Shown: positions 42,570 to 55,400, numbered from the stretch's first letter. The stretch: DNA of 64,000 nucleotides from Malaya genurostris (GCF_030247185.1 NC_080571.1:13857631-13921630), one strand, 5' to 3'. Numbers and translations: made by a program. Notes: a model not told the origin generated them from the letters alone.

Positions 42570-43735
42570 CTCTCGTCAGACCACCAACTCGGCGCCTAAT
42601 GACCTCCCACTCGTTCGGGAACAATCTACTATCATAAGAAGCCTAGCTGAATTCACCTGAAAATAGAGACCAAATTGTTTCCTGGTCCTAACCAGCGATG
42701 CTTAGCTACCATTTTTTACGAGCATCTAAAGCGCTTAGTGCACAATCAAAAGATCATGAATTTTCCTCTTCACCGTCGACCCCGGCCAGCATCGGAAAAA
42801 ATGGGAAGAAAGGGGGAAACTCATTTACGCACTATCACGAGGTGCCATCGATGGCTGACTCGGTTGCGGTAAGCACAGCAAAGGAGGGTGGGTGGATTTG
42901 CTCTTTTCTTTCTGCTTGCATCTTTTCGTTTTCTTTTTTCTCCCTAAGACTCGACTTGATGACGGTACTGACGATGGTCGTTTCCGCCAACCAGTAAATA
43001 ATTAGTCGTAGAATGCCACGGGGATTTACCGGTAGTCTTTAAGAAGGTGGTTTCCGGTTTTTGTGCTTGGGAAAATGAGTGAAATTTTATTAAAGCGATC
43101 CATAAGAAAACTAACCCAATTCTTGGGAAATTTATTGTGCCTTAAAATATAATTGAACCTGGTGAGAAAAGAACAAGAATGGAGCATTATTACCCTGGTT
43201 TGTTGGTGTCATGCAATGTTCGCCGCCCCCCCCCCCCCCCCGAAATCAAAATTCTATTACAAAACGAAAGATCAAAGTGCGGGAAATCACGCTTCACCTA
43301 CGATACTGTGGACAGGCCACAACTTTGTTTCGAGGCAGGGACTATGAAAAATGCGTGCAGAATCGACCAACCTGGTGCCGGCAGGTGCCAAGATTCTGAA
43401 CCGGAATGTCAGAGGGGGTTAATGGTGATGGATGATGGACGCATTCCCGGACCGAACCGGAGAAGGACTTCATCCCGGTTTTAATGGATTGTGAACGGTT
43501 TCGCTTCGCCATTCGTTCGTTCGTTTGCTTGTTCGTTTGAGGTTGTAAGGGCGGGGTCAAGAAAACGGCTTTCCTTAGTGGCACACAACGAGATTAATTA
43601 AAATGTTACCTAATGGTCTTTCGAAACGCAATCTGGGTCGACACAATGGAAGCATGGGGGGGTTTGATTGAAAATGGGAGATCATTTATTGCTCGTTTAT
43701 TTCATTACTAGTTGGGTTTGTATAAACACGGATTT
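42570..43735. other. apparently single-copy noncoding island
   Basis: GC-richer sequence with a run of about 18 C (43225-43242) and pyrimidine tracts. Open frames up to 101 codons overlap in several frames around the C run and lack domains. No repeats shared with the window. Confidence 0.45.
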
Positions 43736-43953
43736 TTTTTTCTTTTGACGTGAACACGTCTTACTTTTCTACGGGGCTTCTTTTTCGAAATTCGTCTGTG
43801 GAAGAATTGGTAGAACTTAATCGTCAATATATCTTATCGAATCTACATAAATCTCTCTCCATACCATCAGAAATATGGTCAGCAATTTATGATTAATTTC
43901 TCAACAGTGTAAGATAATCATAAATAACTCAAAAGTTAAATTTTCTCAAACTT
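43735..43953 (+). repeat. repeat family C, diverged outer-end fragment C4
   Basis: GACGTGAACACGTCTTACTT, TCTACGGGGCTTCTTTTTCG and ATACCATCAGAAATATGGTC match the first 250 bp of C1 (24020-24240) with many substitutions. A mariner begins at its right edge. Confidence 0.6.
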
Positions 43954-43955
43954 TA

Positions 43956-44900
43956 TCAGGTGTACAACTTTGCTTCCGCCGTTTTCCGATAGGTGGCTGT
44001 ACCGTTTGAGGCTGGTCAAAATACATAGATGATGATGCCTTTAAAGTGAGTGTGTACGAATTGTCATCGCGCTTGCTGAATCGTTGGGAGTGAGTCAGCA
44101 AGCCACATCTCAAGGCCCTGGGCATGATTCGGAAAGAAGGAAACTGGGTGCCGTACGAGTTGAAACCGAGGGACATCGAGCGCCGTCTATTTGTATGTGA
44201 GCAACTGCTTCAAAGACAAAATCGAAAGGGGTTTTTACATCGAATCGTAACCGGTGATGAAAAGTGGTTTCGATACGATAATCCTAAACGCAGAAAATCA
44301 TGGGGAAAGCCCGGGCACGCTACTTCGTCGGATGCAAAACCGAATATTCACGGCGCCAAGGTTATGATTTGTATTTAGTGGGATCAGCTCGGTGTGATTT
44401 ACTACGAGCTCTTAAAACCGGGTTAAACCATCACAGGAGATCGCTACTGAACGCAACTGATGCGTCTTAGTCGCGCGATAAAAGAAAAGCGGCCACAATA
44501 TCAAGAGGGACATGACAAAGTCATCCTCCAACACGACAATGCTCGGCCTCACGTCGCAAAAGTGGTCAAAAAGTACCTGGAAACGCTGAAACGGGAAGTC
44601 TTGCCCCACCCGCCGTATTCCCCAAATGTCGCCTCTTCTGTCTTCCACCTATTCCGTTCGATGGCACACGGCCTAGCAGATCAACATTTTCAATCCTTCG
44701 AAGAGTTGGAAAAATGGATTGCTTCATGAATAGCGTCAAAAGAGGACTACTTTTTTCGAGCCGGGATCCGAAAATTGCCGGAAATATGGGACAAAGTTGT
44801 CGCTAGCGACGGACAATACTTTGAATAATACATCTGTAAGCACTTTTCCGCAATAAAGCTTTCAATTTTGGAAAAAAAACGGCGGAAGCAAAGTTCCTGC
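43956..44900 (+). mobile_element. Mos1-like (mauritiana-type) mariner, damaged
   Basis: The left end TCAGGTGTACAACTTTGCTT follows a TA and begins like Mos1-group TIRs (CAGGTGTACAA). The right end has the inverse of AACTTTGCTTCCGCCGTTTT at 44876-44895 but the last ten or so bases are changed. The body codes for a transposase relic. Full-length mariners are about 1.3 kb; this one lost part of the N-terminal domain. Confidence 0.85.
44010..44825 (+). pseudogene. Mos1-like transposase, inactive
   Basis: Recognisable blocks: VSKPHLKALGMIRKEGNWVP, ERRLFVCEQLLQRQNRKGFL, RIVTGDEKWFRYDNPKRRKS (first D), VILQHDNARPHVAKVV (second D), and VLPHPPYSPNVASSVFHLFR, where family members have SPDLAPSDYHLF, so the third catalytic D is V here. 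Stops lie after MICI (44378), at 44424-44426, near 44450 and after KWIAS (44727). The C terminus IRKLPEIWDKVVASDGQYFE is well preserved up to its stop at about 44827. Confidence 0.9.
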
Positions 44901-44904
44901 TTCC

Positions 44905-45295
44905 ATGTCGTAAAAGGCGACAATTGCAGGAGAGTCTTTTTCCTTTCAGTTCTCAGATATTTTCAACGTTTCACTTCTGATTACTGATTGGTTTATTTCT
45001 TCTTCCATGCTATTGCTTGTCTTTCATGATTATGATTATAAATTGATTGATAAAAATCAACTAATGCGCAAATCCATTAATATTACAAAATTATTAACAG
45101 AGATAACATATATCAGTATATTGATTAAATAGTAAAAGAAATACTTGTTTGTTTGATAAATTAATATTTTCGGGTGCCGGCTGCCCAGATCAACCAATAT
45201 AACAAATTAATAATTTTAATAAATAATTGAAATAATAAAGCAGAAATAATAAACAATCAAACCGCGCGTGAAAGCTGTTGACCTTTGTTTGGTAA
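44905..45295. other. AT-rich stretch, unclassified repeat bits
   Basis: 45000-45120 resembles 35860-35950. The motif GGTGCCGGCTGCCCAGA (45173-45189) recurs as GGTAGCCGGCTGCCCAGA at 59251-59268. No gene. Confidence 0.4.
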
Positions 45296-45299
45296 TTTA

Positions 45300-46190
45300 A
45301 AATAGTTTTATAGATTTGCAAGATCAGATGTGAAAACATTATACAAGATTGGAGCTACGCTTGAACCTCGAGGAATACCTGCTCGTACGGGTAGCAATTC
45401 AGATTTATAATTCTGATAGCGAACCTGGAAAGTGCGTTTTTTTAAACCAAATTTGACATTTGGTTTAAAAAAGTTTCTGTCACAATGGCATTATGAATTT
45501 TGTCAACTTTGAGAAAATTATAATATTCATCTTCACTCGATTTCAAAGATCGAGCATTCCAATTTAAAATATTCAAACAATTATTTAACATCACTGTTAA
45601 ATTTTAAATTCATTATAATATTATTTGCAAATTGCCATCCGATTTGAAATGCTTCAAAAAGAGATGAAATCGAATTCATTCGGATGATCATTTGAAAAAG
45701 TTGATCTTGTAGGTAGATCATTTTATTTTCAGTTATATCGCCTAAATCAAGTTCATTTAAAGAAGCGAATGGCATTGAAGGAATATTTGTAGGTAGACTG
45801 CCATTATAAGAAGATGATATGGCCGATCTACCTATTAATAAATTGTTTTCGTTAGAAGATGAACTGCAAGGCGGTCCTGTGTTTTGATTATTTACATTAG
45901 AAGAAATAGGTGGTAGATTTCTACCTGCTATACTAGCATAACTGACATTAGAAGAAGATGATGACGAGGTCGATCTACCTGTCAATAAATTGTTTTCGTT
46001 AGAAGACGAATTGGAAGGCGTACCTGTTTTTTGTTTTAAATTCGAAGAAAGGGCCTTAGAAAAATTAGGCGTGGCAATTGTAACGGTTTTTTGATTTTCA
46101 GGTATGTTCTGTAAATTTAAGGTCGTTGATTTGACTTGTTGTCGAAGCGAACGAGCGTTTAAATTTTTTTCCCCGACATTTCAAATAAAA
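45300..46190 (-). mobile_element. Jockey-like non-LTR retrotransposon, copy 3 (deletion derivative)
   Basis: On the minus strand: the C-terminal Ser/Asn-rich end of ORF1 (frame 45985-45581, MTGRSTSSSSSSNVSYASIA to NLKFNSDVK), the ORF2 start, and then at about 45450 a jump into the RT region (matching 30430-30560 of copy 2). About 1 kb or more of ORF2 is deleted. The ORF1 part is the least damaged of the three copies and shows the intact stop/start overlap with ORF2. Both ends are truncated. Confidence 0.85.
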
Positions 46191-47085
46191 ATGTCCACTT
46201 AATTTTCTCGGAGATGGCTGAATCGATTTTCGTAAATTTTGATTAGAATAAAAATTCGTTTGAAAGACAGTGAAAAATCAGAAGAAGTGTATATAACATA
46301 ACATCGATTCGAATAGCAAGTTTTAATGATTGATGATCAACCAATTGCCTATTAGTCACATTAGTTTGCGATATTTCAGTTTGATTGTTTGATATCTACC
46401 TAGATTGACTCACAGAAAAATGATTCAAATGGAAAGTCTCATAATTCGGGTTTTTTGCTTTAAACTCTACATTGCAAATTTCGAATCGCTGCTCATGGTT
46501 CCGGATTGAAAGCAATCAAAATACTAGGAAATGAGACTATCATAAACTTATCAGATATGGACAGATTGAACTTTTCAAATCGAAGGTGCGATAAATCGTT
46601 TTTGTCTGATACATGAATGTAAAAATGTTCATGCAATGATATAGATGACAACGGGCAAAATGCGATATCTGCAATTTGTAGATCTTATTAATTGATGACC
46701 TAACCAACTCACTACGATTTTACTGATTTTGGATCCAAAAATTGTGAAAATGATTCGATATTACTTCAGTTTGCTTTTGGCCATGATGATATCATCAGTG
46801 CCACCATTTTTCAATGTAACATTAACAAAGTTTTTTTATTTAGAACTACGTAAGAAATCATCAGATCAACATAGTATAAAGTACAGCAAGAACTAAAGAT
46901 AAATCGATACGAATTTTGGAGCTGAGGTATGCGAAATTCGAAAAAATGTTTGTTACTACCTTTTATTGAAGTATAGCATTTTTCGGAGTGAAAGTCAAAA
47001 ACATGATCGACAAAAGTGTTTGAACTCTTTTTTCTTAATTCTCTATTATAGTTTTACCTGAAAAGAATAAAAAAAAATTATGTTT
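46190..47085. repeat. family F tail fragment, then unclassified AT-rich DNA
   Basis: TTCTCGGAGATGGCTGAATC at 46204 is the family F tail motif. The rest to 47085 has no ORF above 60 codons and no clear repeats. Confidence 0.45.
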
Positions 47086-47089
47086 GCGA

Positions 47090-49515
47090 ATTTTTTTCAG
47101 AACTATCGTTCAACATAATAAATTCAAATATTTTGTATAAAAAAGCATCATTCCAACAACATTTTGTATTTTTTTCGTGAAAAAATATTGATAAATAAAT
47201 CAGTGAAGAGGTATTTTTGAGGACGCTTCTTAAAAATCATGATTTGCGGGGTCCACTGTATCTCAGCTCAGACTAATCAGAAGTGAACAAATCAAAGCAG
47301 CACAGTTAGAGAAGAAGTTTTCTAGACCTCAACGTTTGATTTTTTATTTTTTTTTTATTTTTGGTGGTTGTTCAAAGTGAAAAGTAGCCTTTTGTAAGCA
47401 GTGGAACTTCCCCAAAGTAAAAAATTAAAGGGTTGTATGAAAGACACGACCGAGCACGATTACATTAAAAATTAAATAATTATAAGGTATCAATAATGAA
47501 TACATAAATAAAGATGATGGTGGATGCACTAAACAGCGACAAATTACAAACTTACTCTAATTTTTCATTTTAAAAAAGTTACTTAAAAGACCAATTTTGG
47601 ATACGAACAACCTCAAGATATAAATCTGGACAAAAGAAACGATTTTATATCGGAATAATTTTCAATACAGAGAACGTATAAAGTTATTCATTTTATAAAC
47701 AGCGATTAGAGAAGATTTTATATATTTTATGATAAGACACTTGTTGTTTTGATGTAAATGATAATTTAACTGAAACTGGCGGTGACCCGAGTTTAGTGAG
47801 GATTCAAATGATACAAGTAAAATCGCAGATCAGCTTATCTTGAGTTTATCTTTAATACTACATTTCATTGCATCTGATAATTTTATATATGTGAGTCTGT
47901 GCAACTTATTTGTACTAAGTTATAAATCTTTTGAAGCGTTTCATGGTGGGATAACAGCTTGTTCAAATCGATGCATAATGATTTGCATTGCATTGCATTG
48001 TTTGCACTAAGTCTGGATCTCTTCTATAAGATTCTAAAACAATTTCTAACCATGCAATTAGGTTACACGATTATTGTTTAGTTCAATAATAGGGTTTATG
48101 GAATTATGCTGAGAGATAGTTCATTGTGTTTAGGAATATTTAATGAAAAACAAGTACCTATGTTTATCATCATAACTCAACTTTATACTGAATCTATTTG
48201 CGCGCCACCACATTGTTCGTATGTAAATGGAGATTTCTGTATGCACACTACCCGTTGACAAATTAAAACATTTTTAAACTTTTTCAAATCAAGTTAAATG
48301 AGAAAAATCCATCAACAAATCGCCGAGATACAAGCGCTTCAAATTATGTTCGAAAAATCTATCGCCGATAGTTCTAAGCTGGCCTGCTCGTTGCCGGAGA
48401 ATCAAGATGAGCCATGGGTAAACTAAAGCAGAAATGTGTTCGGGCATATCTTTATAGATTCCCTTTTGTGCTATAGTTCATACTGTGCAAATCGGACGAG
48501 AGTTTAACATCATTCACTGAGACTGTCATTGGCTCGTGAAAACATAGGTCAACGCAATCCAATTTTTCAATGGTATGCAATTGAAATACAATGTCAATTG
48601 AGTATTTCAACCGCATAAGTTTAAGTTAAATGTTTGCGAATCGATTGGTAGTTAAATTATATAAATTCATCAACAAATGACTGAATTATAAGCGTTCTAA
48701 ATTATGACAGAAAAAGGTTACGCGGTTAGTTTTGCATTTTTTTAAATTTTAGGTTTTAAATTTTTATGCATGACGCGAAGCCTCCTATACCGAACATGAA
48801 AATGACGTCGATTTGGTCAGCTGGGATTGGTGGATGAAAACATATGTCAATTCTAACAATTATTTTAAATAGTATGCTATTGAAATACTGAAACAACGTT
48901 GTCATACATGTTTAAGTTAAAAGTTTCCTAATCGATTGGTTGTTAAATTATGTCAATCCATCAACAAATGACTGAGTTATTAACGTTCAAAACTATGACG
49001 CAAAAATGTTACGCGGCTATTTTTGAAACTTTAAATTGACCCCCGGCCCCGTATAGTGAAGAGTAAGGCATTTTTAATGCCAAAAACAACCAAAAGGAAT
49101 ACGTTGGGGTATGGTTTTTATATGCAAAAAGTATGTGTAAAATTTGAACAAAATTGGGGCAGTAGTTTTTGAATGACGATAAACACGGACTTTCAAAACC
49201 TGCTTTCGAGGAAAACGTGTTTAAAGTATTTTGTCTATAAAACCAATGGAAACAATTAATTACTCCAGGGAGCCCGTAGGGTCTAACATTTTCAAAAAAT
49301 CATGCTTGAAACATTTCAAGCATGTTTTGTCTAGTTTTGAGGTTAATCGAAGAAGAAATCTTGGGCATGTGCGCCGAGCTTTTGCTTCTGCACAGAATGA
49401 GATAGCCATAGATAAAGGTCTATAACTTCCAGAGTCTCGTTCCAATAGGCTTGAAAATTTAAAGAAAATAATAAATGATTTTTCAAAAGTGTTAGACCCT
49501 ACCCGCCCCTTAACA
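47090..49515 (-). repeat. interspersed repeat family B, copy B2 (interrupted by repeat A)
   Basis: Segments 47090-47424 and 49082-49515 are together the inverse of B1 (38965 down to 37598). The outer piece ends GTTAGACCCTACCCGCCCCT. It contains the uninterrupted site of the hammerhead insertion (GCTTGAAACATTTCAAGCAT near 49307). Repeat A sits at 47425-49081. Confidence 0.75.
47425..49081 (+). repeat. interspersed repeat family A, copy 2 (longer)
   Basis: It starts TTAAAGGGTTGTATGAAAGA and ends AGAGTAAGGCATTTTTAATG, like copy 1 at 4087-5079, again between A-runs. It contains about 700 bp (47480-48190) missing from copy 1. Internal motifs such as AATCGATTGGTTGTTAAATT and TCCATCAACAAATGAC appear two or three times with variation, so the family has internal tandem-like structure of about 300 bp. 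No ORF above 60 codons. Confidence 0.8.
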
Positions 49516-49769
49516 ACTTAACCTCCAACCAACCAGCAACTGCAACCAATGTACAACAAGGCGCATCTACAGCAACTAGCAACGCACTCAAGCCTGCGAA
49601 CAATACCACCGATGAGGCAATGGATGACGAGACGAGCCACGAACAAAGTGCCCCACAATCCTCGCAGGAGGAAAATGGAAGCTGCTCTCCCCCTAGAAAA
49701 AGAATGACAACGAGATCCAATACAAAAAAAAATCTTTTATTTGAAAAATCGGCTCAATCGCCCACGTAA
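49512..49769 (+). other. C-terminal tail of an unrecognised ORF (Ser/Thr/Asn-rich, basic end)
   Basis: An 85-codon open frame without ATG, reading NNLTSNQPATATNVQQGAST, then acidic EAMDDETSHEQSAPQSSQEE and basic SPPRKRMTTRSNTKKN, stops at 49767. A polyadenylation-type AATAAA follows at 49794. The composition resembles the C terminus of a retrotransposon gag/ORF1 or a nuclear protein. It begins exactly where family B ends. I do not recognise it. Confidence 0.3.
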
Positions 49770-49849
49770 GGCTTGTACGCATATAGGCCTGAATAAAACT
49801 ATCTTCCAAAAAAAACAGACCAAAAGCCATCTCTTTATTTGAAACAAGA

Positions 49850-50010
49850 TTAATTGGTCGCACCCGCATCAAGTAAACATTATCATTTTCACGTACTTTT
49901 ATTTCAAATTAATTCCAATCACGATATGAAGACTATTGAAGAATTCGGCGAAATGACCCTTTGACGAAACGGTTTTCGGCAAAACGGCTTTCGACGAAAT
50001 GACCCTGTTT
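49850..50010 (-). repeat. repeat family I, copy 2
   Basis: Inverse of 29905-30075: AAATTAATTCCAATCACG followed by GGCGAAATGACCCTTTGACG units. The number and spelling of the minisatellite units differ from copy 1. Confidence 0.7.
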
Positions 50011-50545
50011 CAAAAATTATTTTCTAACTAAGACTTTTTCCTTATCAGTACTTTTCGAAAATTCCGGGCCACTAGGGATAGAGTATGCTGTGAAATCTCC
50101 TCACAAATTGAGTTCCATTGGATTCTTGGACGATTATGACCTCCAGTTTAGTGTAATTTCGGACAAGATTTCTTCAAAATTAAAATTTTTTTTTTTCAAA
50201 TCGATCTCAAATTTTGGGAATCGTTTTTTTTAATGTAGGATTCGAATGTCTTTTATTCATGAATTTGGGTGTAAACTGACTTTTTGTGACAAAGTCTTCA
50301 CGTCCAGAGAGTTTCATTCAAATTTGAGAAAGCGATGCCAACTCCGAATACGCTTTGGTGCGAAATTCGTCCGGAGAATTTGAATTTTTCTCAATCACAA
50401 TATGTTCAGTGTTTAGGAATTTGTTTAAAGAAATTTTCCTCGTATCTCTCTAAATAACAATACATACCATTTGAAATATACTAAAATTTTCCATATCTGG
50501 CATTTGATTCCTATACTAACGTATTCCTCTTTCTCTTCCGTTCCA
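50010..50545. other. no identifiable gene; ends in a strong 3' splice-site-like sequence
   Basis: Mostly AT-rich, no shared repeats noticed. Its last part has TACTAAC (50515-50521) and a pyrimidine tract ending TTCCAG (50546). Confidence 0.35.
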
Positions 50546-50546
50546 G

Positions 50547-50577
50547 GTAAACAACGTGAAACATTATCCTATTCTCA
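50547..50577 (+). other. candidate 31-nt exon
   Basis: A perfect branch-site-like TACTAAC (50515-50521), a pyrimidine tract and CAG at 50544-50546 precede it, and CA|GTGAGTAAAA (GT at 50578) follows, matching the 5' splice consensus. The 31-nt segment is open in two frames (VNNVKHYPIL or KQRETLSYS). It sits at the start of a single-copy island. Its length is not a multiple of three. No neighbouring exon could be identified, so this is only a suggestion. Confidence 0.25.
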
Positions 50578-50579
50578 GT

Positions 50580-51192
50580 GAGTAAAACATACGCATCGAC
50601 CAGATCCTGTCCTTTGTTGAAACTGAATACCGAGCCAGTTCGATTCTAACACACAACAAAACTGCAACAACTCCGCTCTTGTGAAGGGGAATTCAATTTC
50701 GTCATACTTTCATAGTACCTACTCACGTTGAAAAAGAGTTCAGCCCCCCAGCCCCCGCGGCCATGGTACACGTAAAGCCATTGCCCGACCGAACAGTAAT
50801 CAAACAAGCAAACATCATTCATTCTTCAGATCCCCAGATCCAGACGTGGCGCGCAGCAACGAGGAATCGAGTTACCCCACCCACCGTTCCCCTTTCCCTG
50901 GTTTCTCATGCACCATCCGATTATGCGAACCCCGACATTCCAGCAGCCAATATTGCACGGGAATGTGCTCACGCCCCGTGTGGGACCCCACGTGACACAC
51001 ATCGACGACGACGCTTGCGATAGGAAAAGGTCTCGTCGTATGCCCGCACTACGCACGTTTCGTTTCCATCATGACAACTTCGACGATACTTCACGGCTAT
51101 CGGAACCGAACGACGTCCTTACCGTACTCCAGAATTCGATGGGGAAAGTCTAAACTTTTCCCCATTCAAGACTTTATCTCCATCATCATCGT

Positions 51193-51223
<31 letters not shown>

Positions 51224-52960
51224 GTTGGTCGTTTGCAAATTTGGAAGGTTCTCGTCTTTTTTTGTTCCGTCAAAGTTGAAGTAGACAAACAGACCAAGAG
51301 CCCAGGTATCAACGCTGACAATTCCTTCAAGTAGGTTGAATGACAAGCGAGCGAAAGTTTGGCGGCTCCGGCAAAACGTTCGTTAGGGTGGAGTTTGTCT
51401 CATTTTTTCCCCGTCATTGCAGTTCCTATCAAAAATTGGGCAAACTACCCTACACTGTATGGGGAAACTTTGCCCCGCAAAAAAAAAACTTTGCCCCGAG
51501 TGGAACTCTTTTTTTGAATAGATTGACGTTGAATGGAATATTGATCTTTCATGAACTTCTAACGTATGTTTCGCTGATTTCAATATTGACAAGAGACTTT
51601 AAAAACCAATTGAAAATGAGCTCCGAACGATCAAAGAACAACTGATGCTGTAGGTTATATTCGCCCCTTTAGAATGAAAATGATCAACACAATTTCAGCA
51701 AATTTAGACCGAATGAAACCGAAAGGAAAAAAAATTGAACCCTAGCCGAAGGATAATCATGGTCTAACCTCGCTTCGACACTAACTTAATAAGCTTCTAA
51801 TCCAATTCGAGTTTCGAGCAGAAACCTCAAACGCGCTCAGCTCAGAAATTGAATCGGAAAAGTTAGCGAAACAAGATTTTCCAGGCGGTGACAACAGCAG
51901 AAATAACCGCAAGTAAACAACAACAATTTGGCTTCTGATTTTGCGTCCGTGGCGACGCAGGAAAGACGTCTGCAATTTATAGCCTTCTGTTGAAAGCCGA
52001 AGCAAACCGGTCCCGAAAGGTCCCCATCGGAGGACACGCTGATCTGGAAGAGTCATTTTCCACATGGTTCAGCATCAGCTGGAATTATTACGGATTCCCC
52101 TTCCCTCCCCTCCTCGACGCCCTCTATCTTACATGAATATGAACGAAGAATATTTTCTTGAAAGTGCTACAGTGTCTACAGAGTCTGCGTTCGGTTCGTT
52201 CCTGTGTTGTTACTCCTCTTCTCGATGGGCCGAGTAGAAAAAAAGGCTTCCCAGAACTGTGCGAAAGCAAAGAAGCAGGAAATCTATTATGATGAATGTT
52301 TTTGACGGCTGGAATTGAAAAGAACACCCACGCTTGAGGAAGAGGAGAACGAGTAGAACGGGTAAAGGCCTCATGAGATGAGAAAGCGCAACCTTTTTCT
52401 CCCTTCGTTTGGTGGCATACGAGTGAAGAAGGAGTAGTAGTAGGCGGCGACGGATTCTGCTCCGTCACTTTACTTCGTACACGTAACCACTTTAGCCTAC
52501 CTTTTTCCCCAAGGAAGTGTTTCTGCTGACGATGATGGATGAAGTCCCTCACAAACACACACACATACATACTTGGAAAAACACACAACAATCAAAAGAA
52601 AACAAATCCCGAGTTTTCCATGGCTGACAAGTGAAGCGAAATACCCAATTTTCCGAAGGTAAACAATCCGACAAGATACACATCAGCCAACATAACCCGG
52701 TGAGGGGGGTGAGAAAAAGTGAAACAGACATATGTCAAAAGAAAGCTGCCAATTTTGTGCTACCGGCACGTGATGGGGACATGGCAGCGGGCGGACAAAG
52801 GTGAAGTGAGAAAGCTTTCGAAATGACGACAACAACAACAACAAGATCAAGCCGGACAATTACTGTTTCCGCACGATGTATAGCTTCTCTAATGTCTACT
52901 GATGGAGGAGTTAACCGAAGCAAATAAATAGAGAGTCTGTGTACATCAAGGAATGATCAA
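50580..52960. other. apparently single-copy noncoding island
   Basis: GC-richer DNA with trinucleotide runs (ATCATCGTCGTCGTCG at 51182-51222; AACAACAAC at 52832-52844) and a short CA tract (52553-52570). The 86-codon frame from 50763 has a good ATG context (GGCCATGG) but ends in Arg/His repeats and shows no domain. No gene called. Confidence 0.45.
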
Positions 52961-53735
52961 TCGAGAATAAACTGGCTATTAAAATTGGTTCAGGATAGTT
53001 TCTTCAATCGTATTTAGCAAGATCAGAAAGATTATTCATCAAGTAGAACTTTATTTTGTTTCATGACCAAAAAAAATCATTTTAGGAGGGCGATAACATT
53101 TTGTTGTTTGTCGATTTAAGGTCTGAGACCAGTGTGTTTTAGGGTGTTTCAGAGGGTGCCGAATTTAAAAAAAACCCAACTGATAATCTCTTAGAAAATT
53201 AGTTGAGATTATTCTGTGAAAATTTCAGAATGATTCATTGACTTTGGCAGTCGGGAAAGTCTTTTTCTGAAGGAAAGTTTTTCAACTTGTTCATTGAATC
53301 TCGCCTTCAAAAGCATGGTCAAAAATCTATCCTGACAATGTCTAGATAATTTAATTTAGATGCGATTAGTGCATAAAAACATATATGTTGTCGCGATTAA
53401 AATGAAGTGAATGTTATTTTTGTGAAGGTAAGTCGATTTCTATGGCCGCGCCATTTTTTCTGCTCCAGTTCTCTGGTTACGTAACGAAACATGAGATAGA
53501 AATAAAATCGGCTCAAAAAGGCTGCCAAACAAGCGGCAGCTTTATTGGATTTCATGTGATGTAGTCAAACTTGTAACCGATAATATCAAAACTTTCTTGG
53601 CCACCCAGCCACATCGAGAATCATCTTCTGGTTTCAGTTTCATGGATTGAAGAAGGTTTGTAGAAAGTGATGGATCGAGTTCTGCCTCTAAGCAAAGCAA
53701 AGTCTTGGCATTACATTCCTTTTGTGGAATGTAAA
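52960..53735. other. no identifiable gene
   Basis: Featureless AT-rich sequence. The minus frame 53748-53542 (68 codons, LCLEAELDPSLSTNLLQSMK) looks mildly protein-like but is not recognised. Confidence 0.35.
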
Positions 53736-55400
53736 TGTTTCTATCCACCTAGTGGTGTATTGATGCTTTTCTTATATTACTCATAACATCAAAAATATTA
53801 CACCACCGGCACGGTATTACTGCACTGCCGGATGTGAAAATTTCATATTTTTTCAAATAAATTTGTATTCATTGACATTCGTTTATGTATTCTTTCGGTC
53901 GCACTGATCATACAATAGTTATAATTTTCATCAACCGCAGCACCGTCTTTTACCAATATCACACACTAGTAGCAGACATCCGTAACCGTTTCGTTTTCTT
54001 TAGAGCGTGTACGAATTAGTACAAAGCACGCATCGTTTGTTTTGTGTTTTCTCCTTCTTTCGGTGTGGTACATATTGTCATTCTATATGGCGATTTGAAA
54101 ACTTTGACACTCATCGCCCTGTAACTGCGGAACAAGAAGTCGGATCCGGATGAAATTTCCCAGTAGCTTTAAAGATAATATGAAAGGTTTGCCATAGAGA
54201 TATGACAATAATCCACAGAGATTATAAAAAAAATGTGCAAAAAAGCGTGCTTAATCCATCTAGCAGTGAGATAGTATCGGCATGTGTTTTTTTTGCATGA
54301 ATATTCATTTTTTTTAAATAATAATATAGGTTTTAAGGCATACTGCTTAAGCTCTAAGATGCCTCTTATTTTAATGACCTTCGTTTTAAATGACAGTTTG
54401 AAATTTCAATCACTCATTACCTTGTAATTTTATAACTGCAAGACGAATCGAAGATAGAAATTGTATGAAACCTTAAAATTATTCCTTTTAATCTAATCTT
54501 TTCAGTGTGACAATCGATTCAGCTTTCCATGCGATGTAAAAGTGAGTTTCTCTTTAAAGTTTTTGCCATTATTTATGGTACTTTCAGAAACGGTATTCAG
54601 AGACCAGCATAACCCAAAATAGTTCGTATGTCCAAAAATTAGTATAACGAATAGATTGATATAGTTTTGGGCCCAACTTTGAACATGTTTTGGTATAGTC
54701 ATCTTCTATGACGGTTTGAATTTTGAAAACTCATCACCCTGTAATTTCAAAATTGAAAGTCGGAATCGGATAAAATTCATTCGTTTTTGGCCTTCTTTTA
54801 GCTTCTCTATTCCCGATACTTTCCGACACGGAATCAGGAAATCGGTGTAGCCGAAGTCAATTGAATTCGCCTAATGGATTGTTAACCATTCGATTTTTTT
54901 TTGAAAATCAGTGTAGCCATCTTAGAGAATTCGTAACGCGTTTCACAAAAAAAAAATTTGGATACCTTCAGGGATCGAAAAGCGAATACCGGAAAAACTG
55001 AAAAAAGTTTATTTGGTCGTCGACTCTCAAAATCTGTGAACCCGATAAACCCGATAAATTTATGTTAAATTTTTGCACTAATTACCCTGTATCTCCTGAA
55101 TTGGAAGTCGGATCTGATTAAAAAACAAGCAGTTTTTAAGGAACCTTAAGACCTTTCATTTGAATGTTAGATGGACGAAATCGGTTCAGCCATCTACGAA
55201 CAAAACTAGTTACATTATTTTAATTTCATTACATATATAATTCTGGAACCCCGGAACCACAAGTCCGATCCAAGTGAAATTCAGAAACCTTTTATGGGAG
55301 CATAGGAATGTTCATATTTGTCTAAGTTTGTAGAAATCATTTAAGCCATCTTCGAGAAAAATTAATGTAATTATTCTTCAAACACAAATTTGCTTATCTC
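53735..55400 (+). repeat. family F: head plus five degenerate tandem tail units
   Basis: The head ATCCACCTAGTGGTGTATTG lies at 53738. From 54100 on, units of about 250-330 bp each contain a CATCACCCTGTAAYT-like start, AAGTCGGATCCGGATGAAAT-like middle and GGTTCAGCCATCT-like end (clear near 54110, 54415, 54740, 55080, 55250). They are strongly diverged from each other, so the array is old. An inverted family G copy lies inside (54460-54710). Confidence 0.65.
54460..54710 (-). repeat. interspersed repeat family G, copy 2
   Basis: Inverse of 37225-37480, same length, about 13 percent different. The surrounding units are family F, so G may be part of a longer F-type element. Confidence 0.75.

Noticed and set aside
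50763..51023. ORF with good start context (GGCCATGG)
   Set aside because: Low-information sequence ending in simple repeats; other frames are open over the same bases; no domain.
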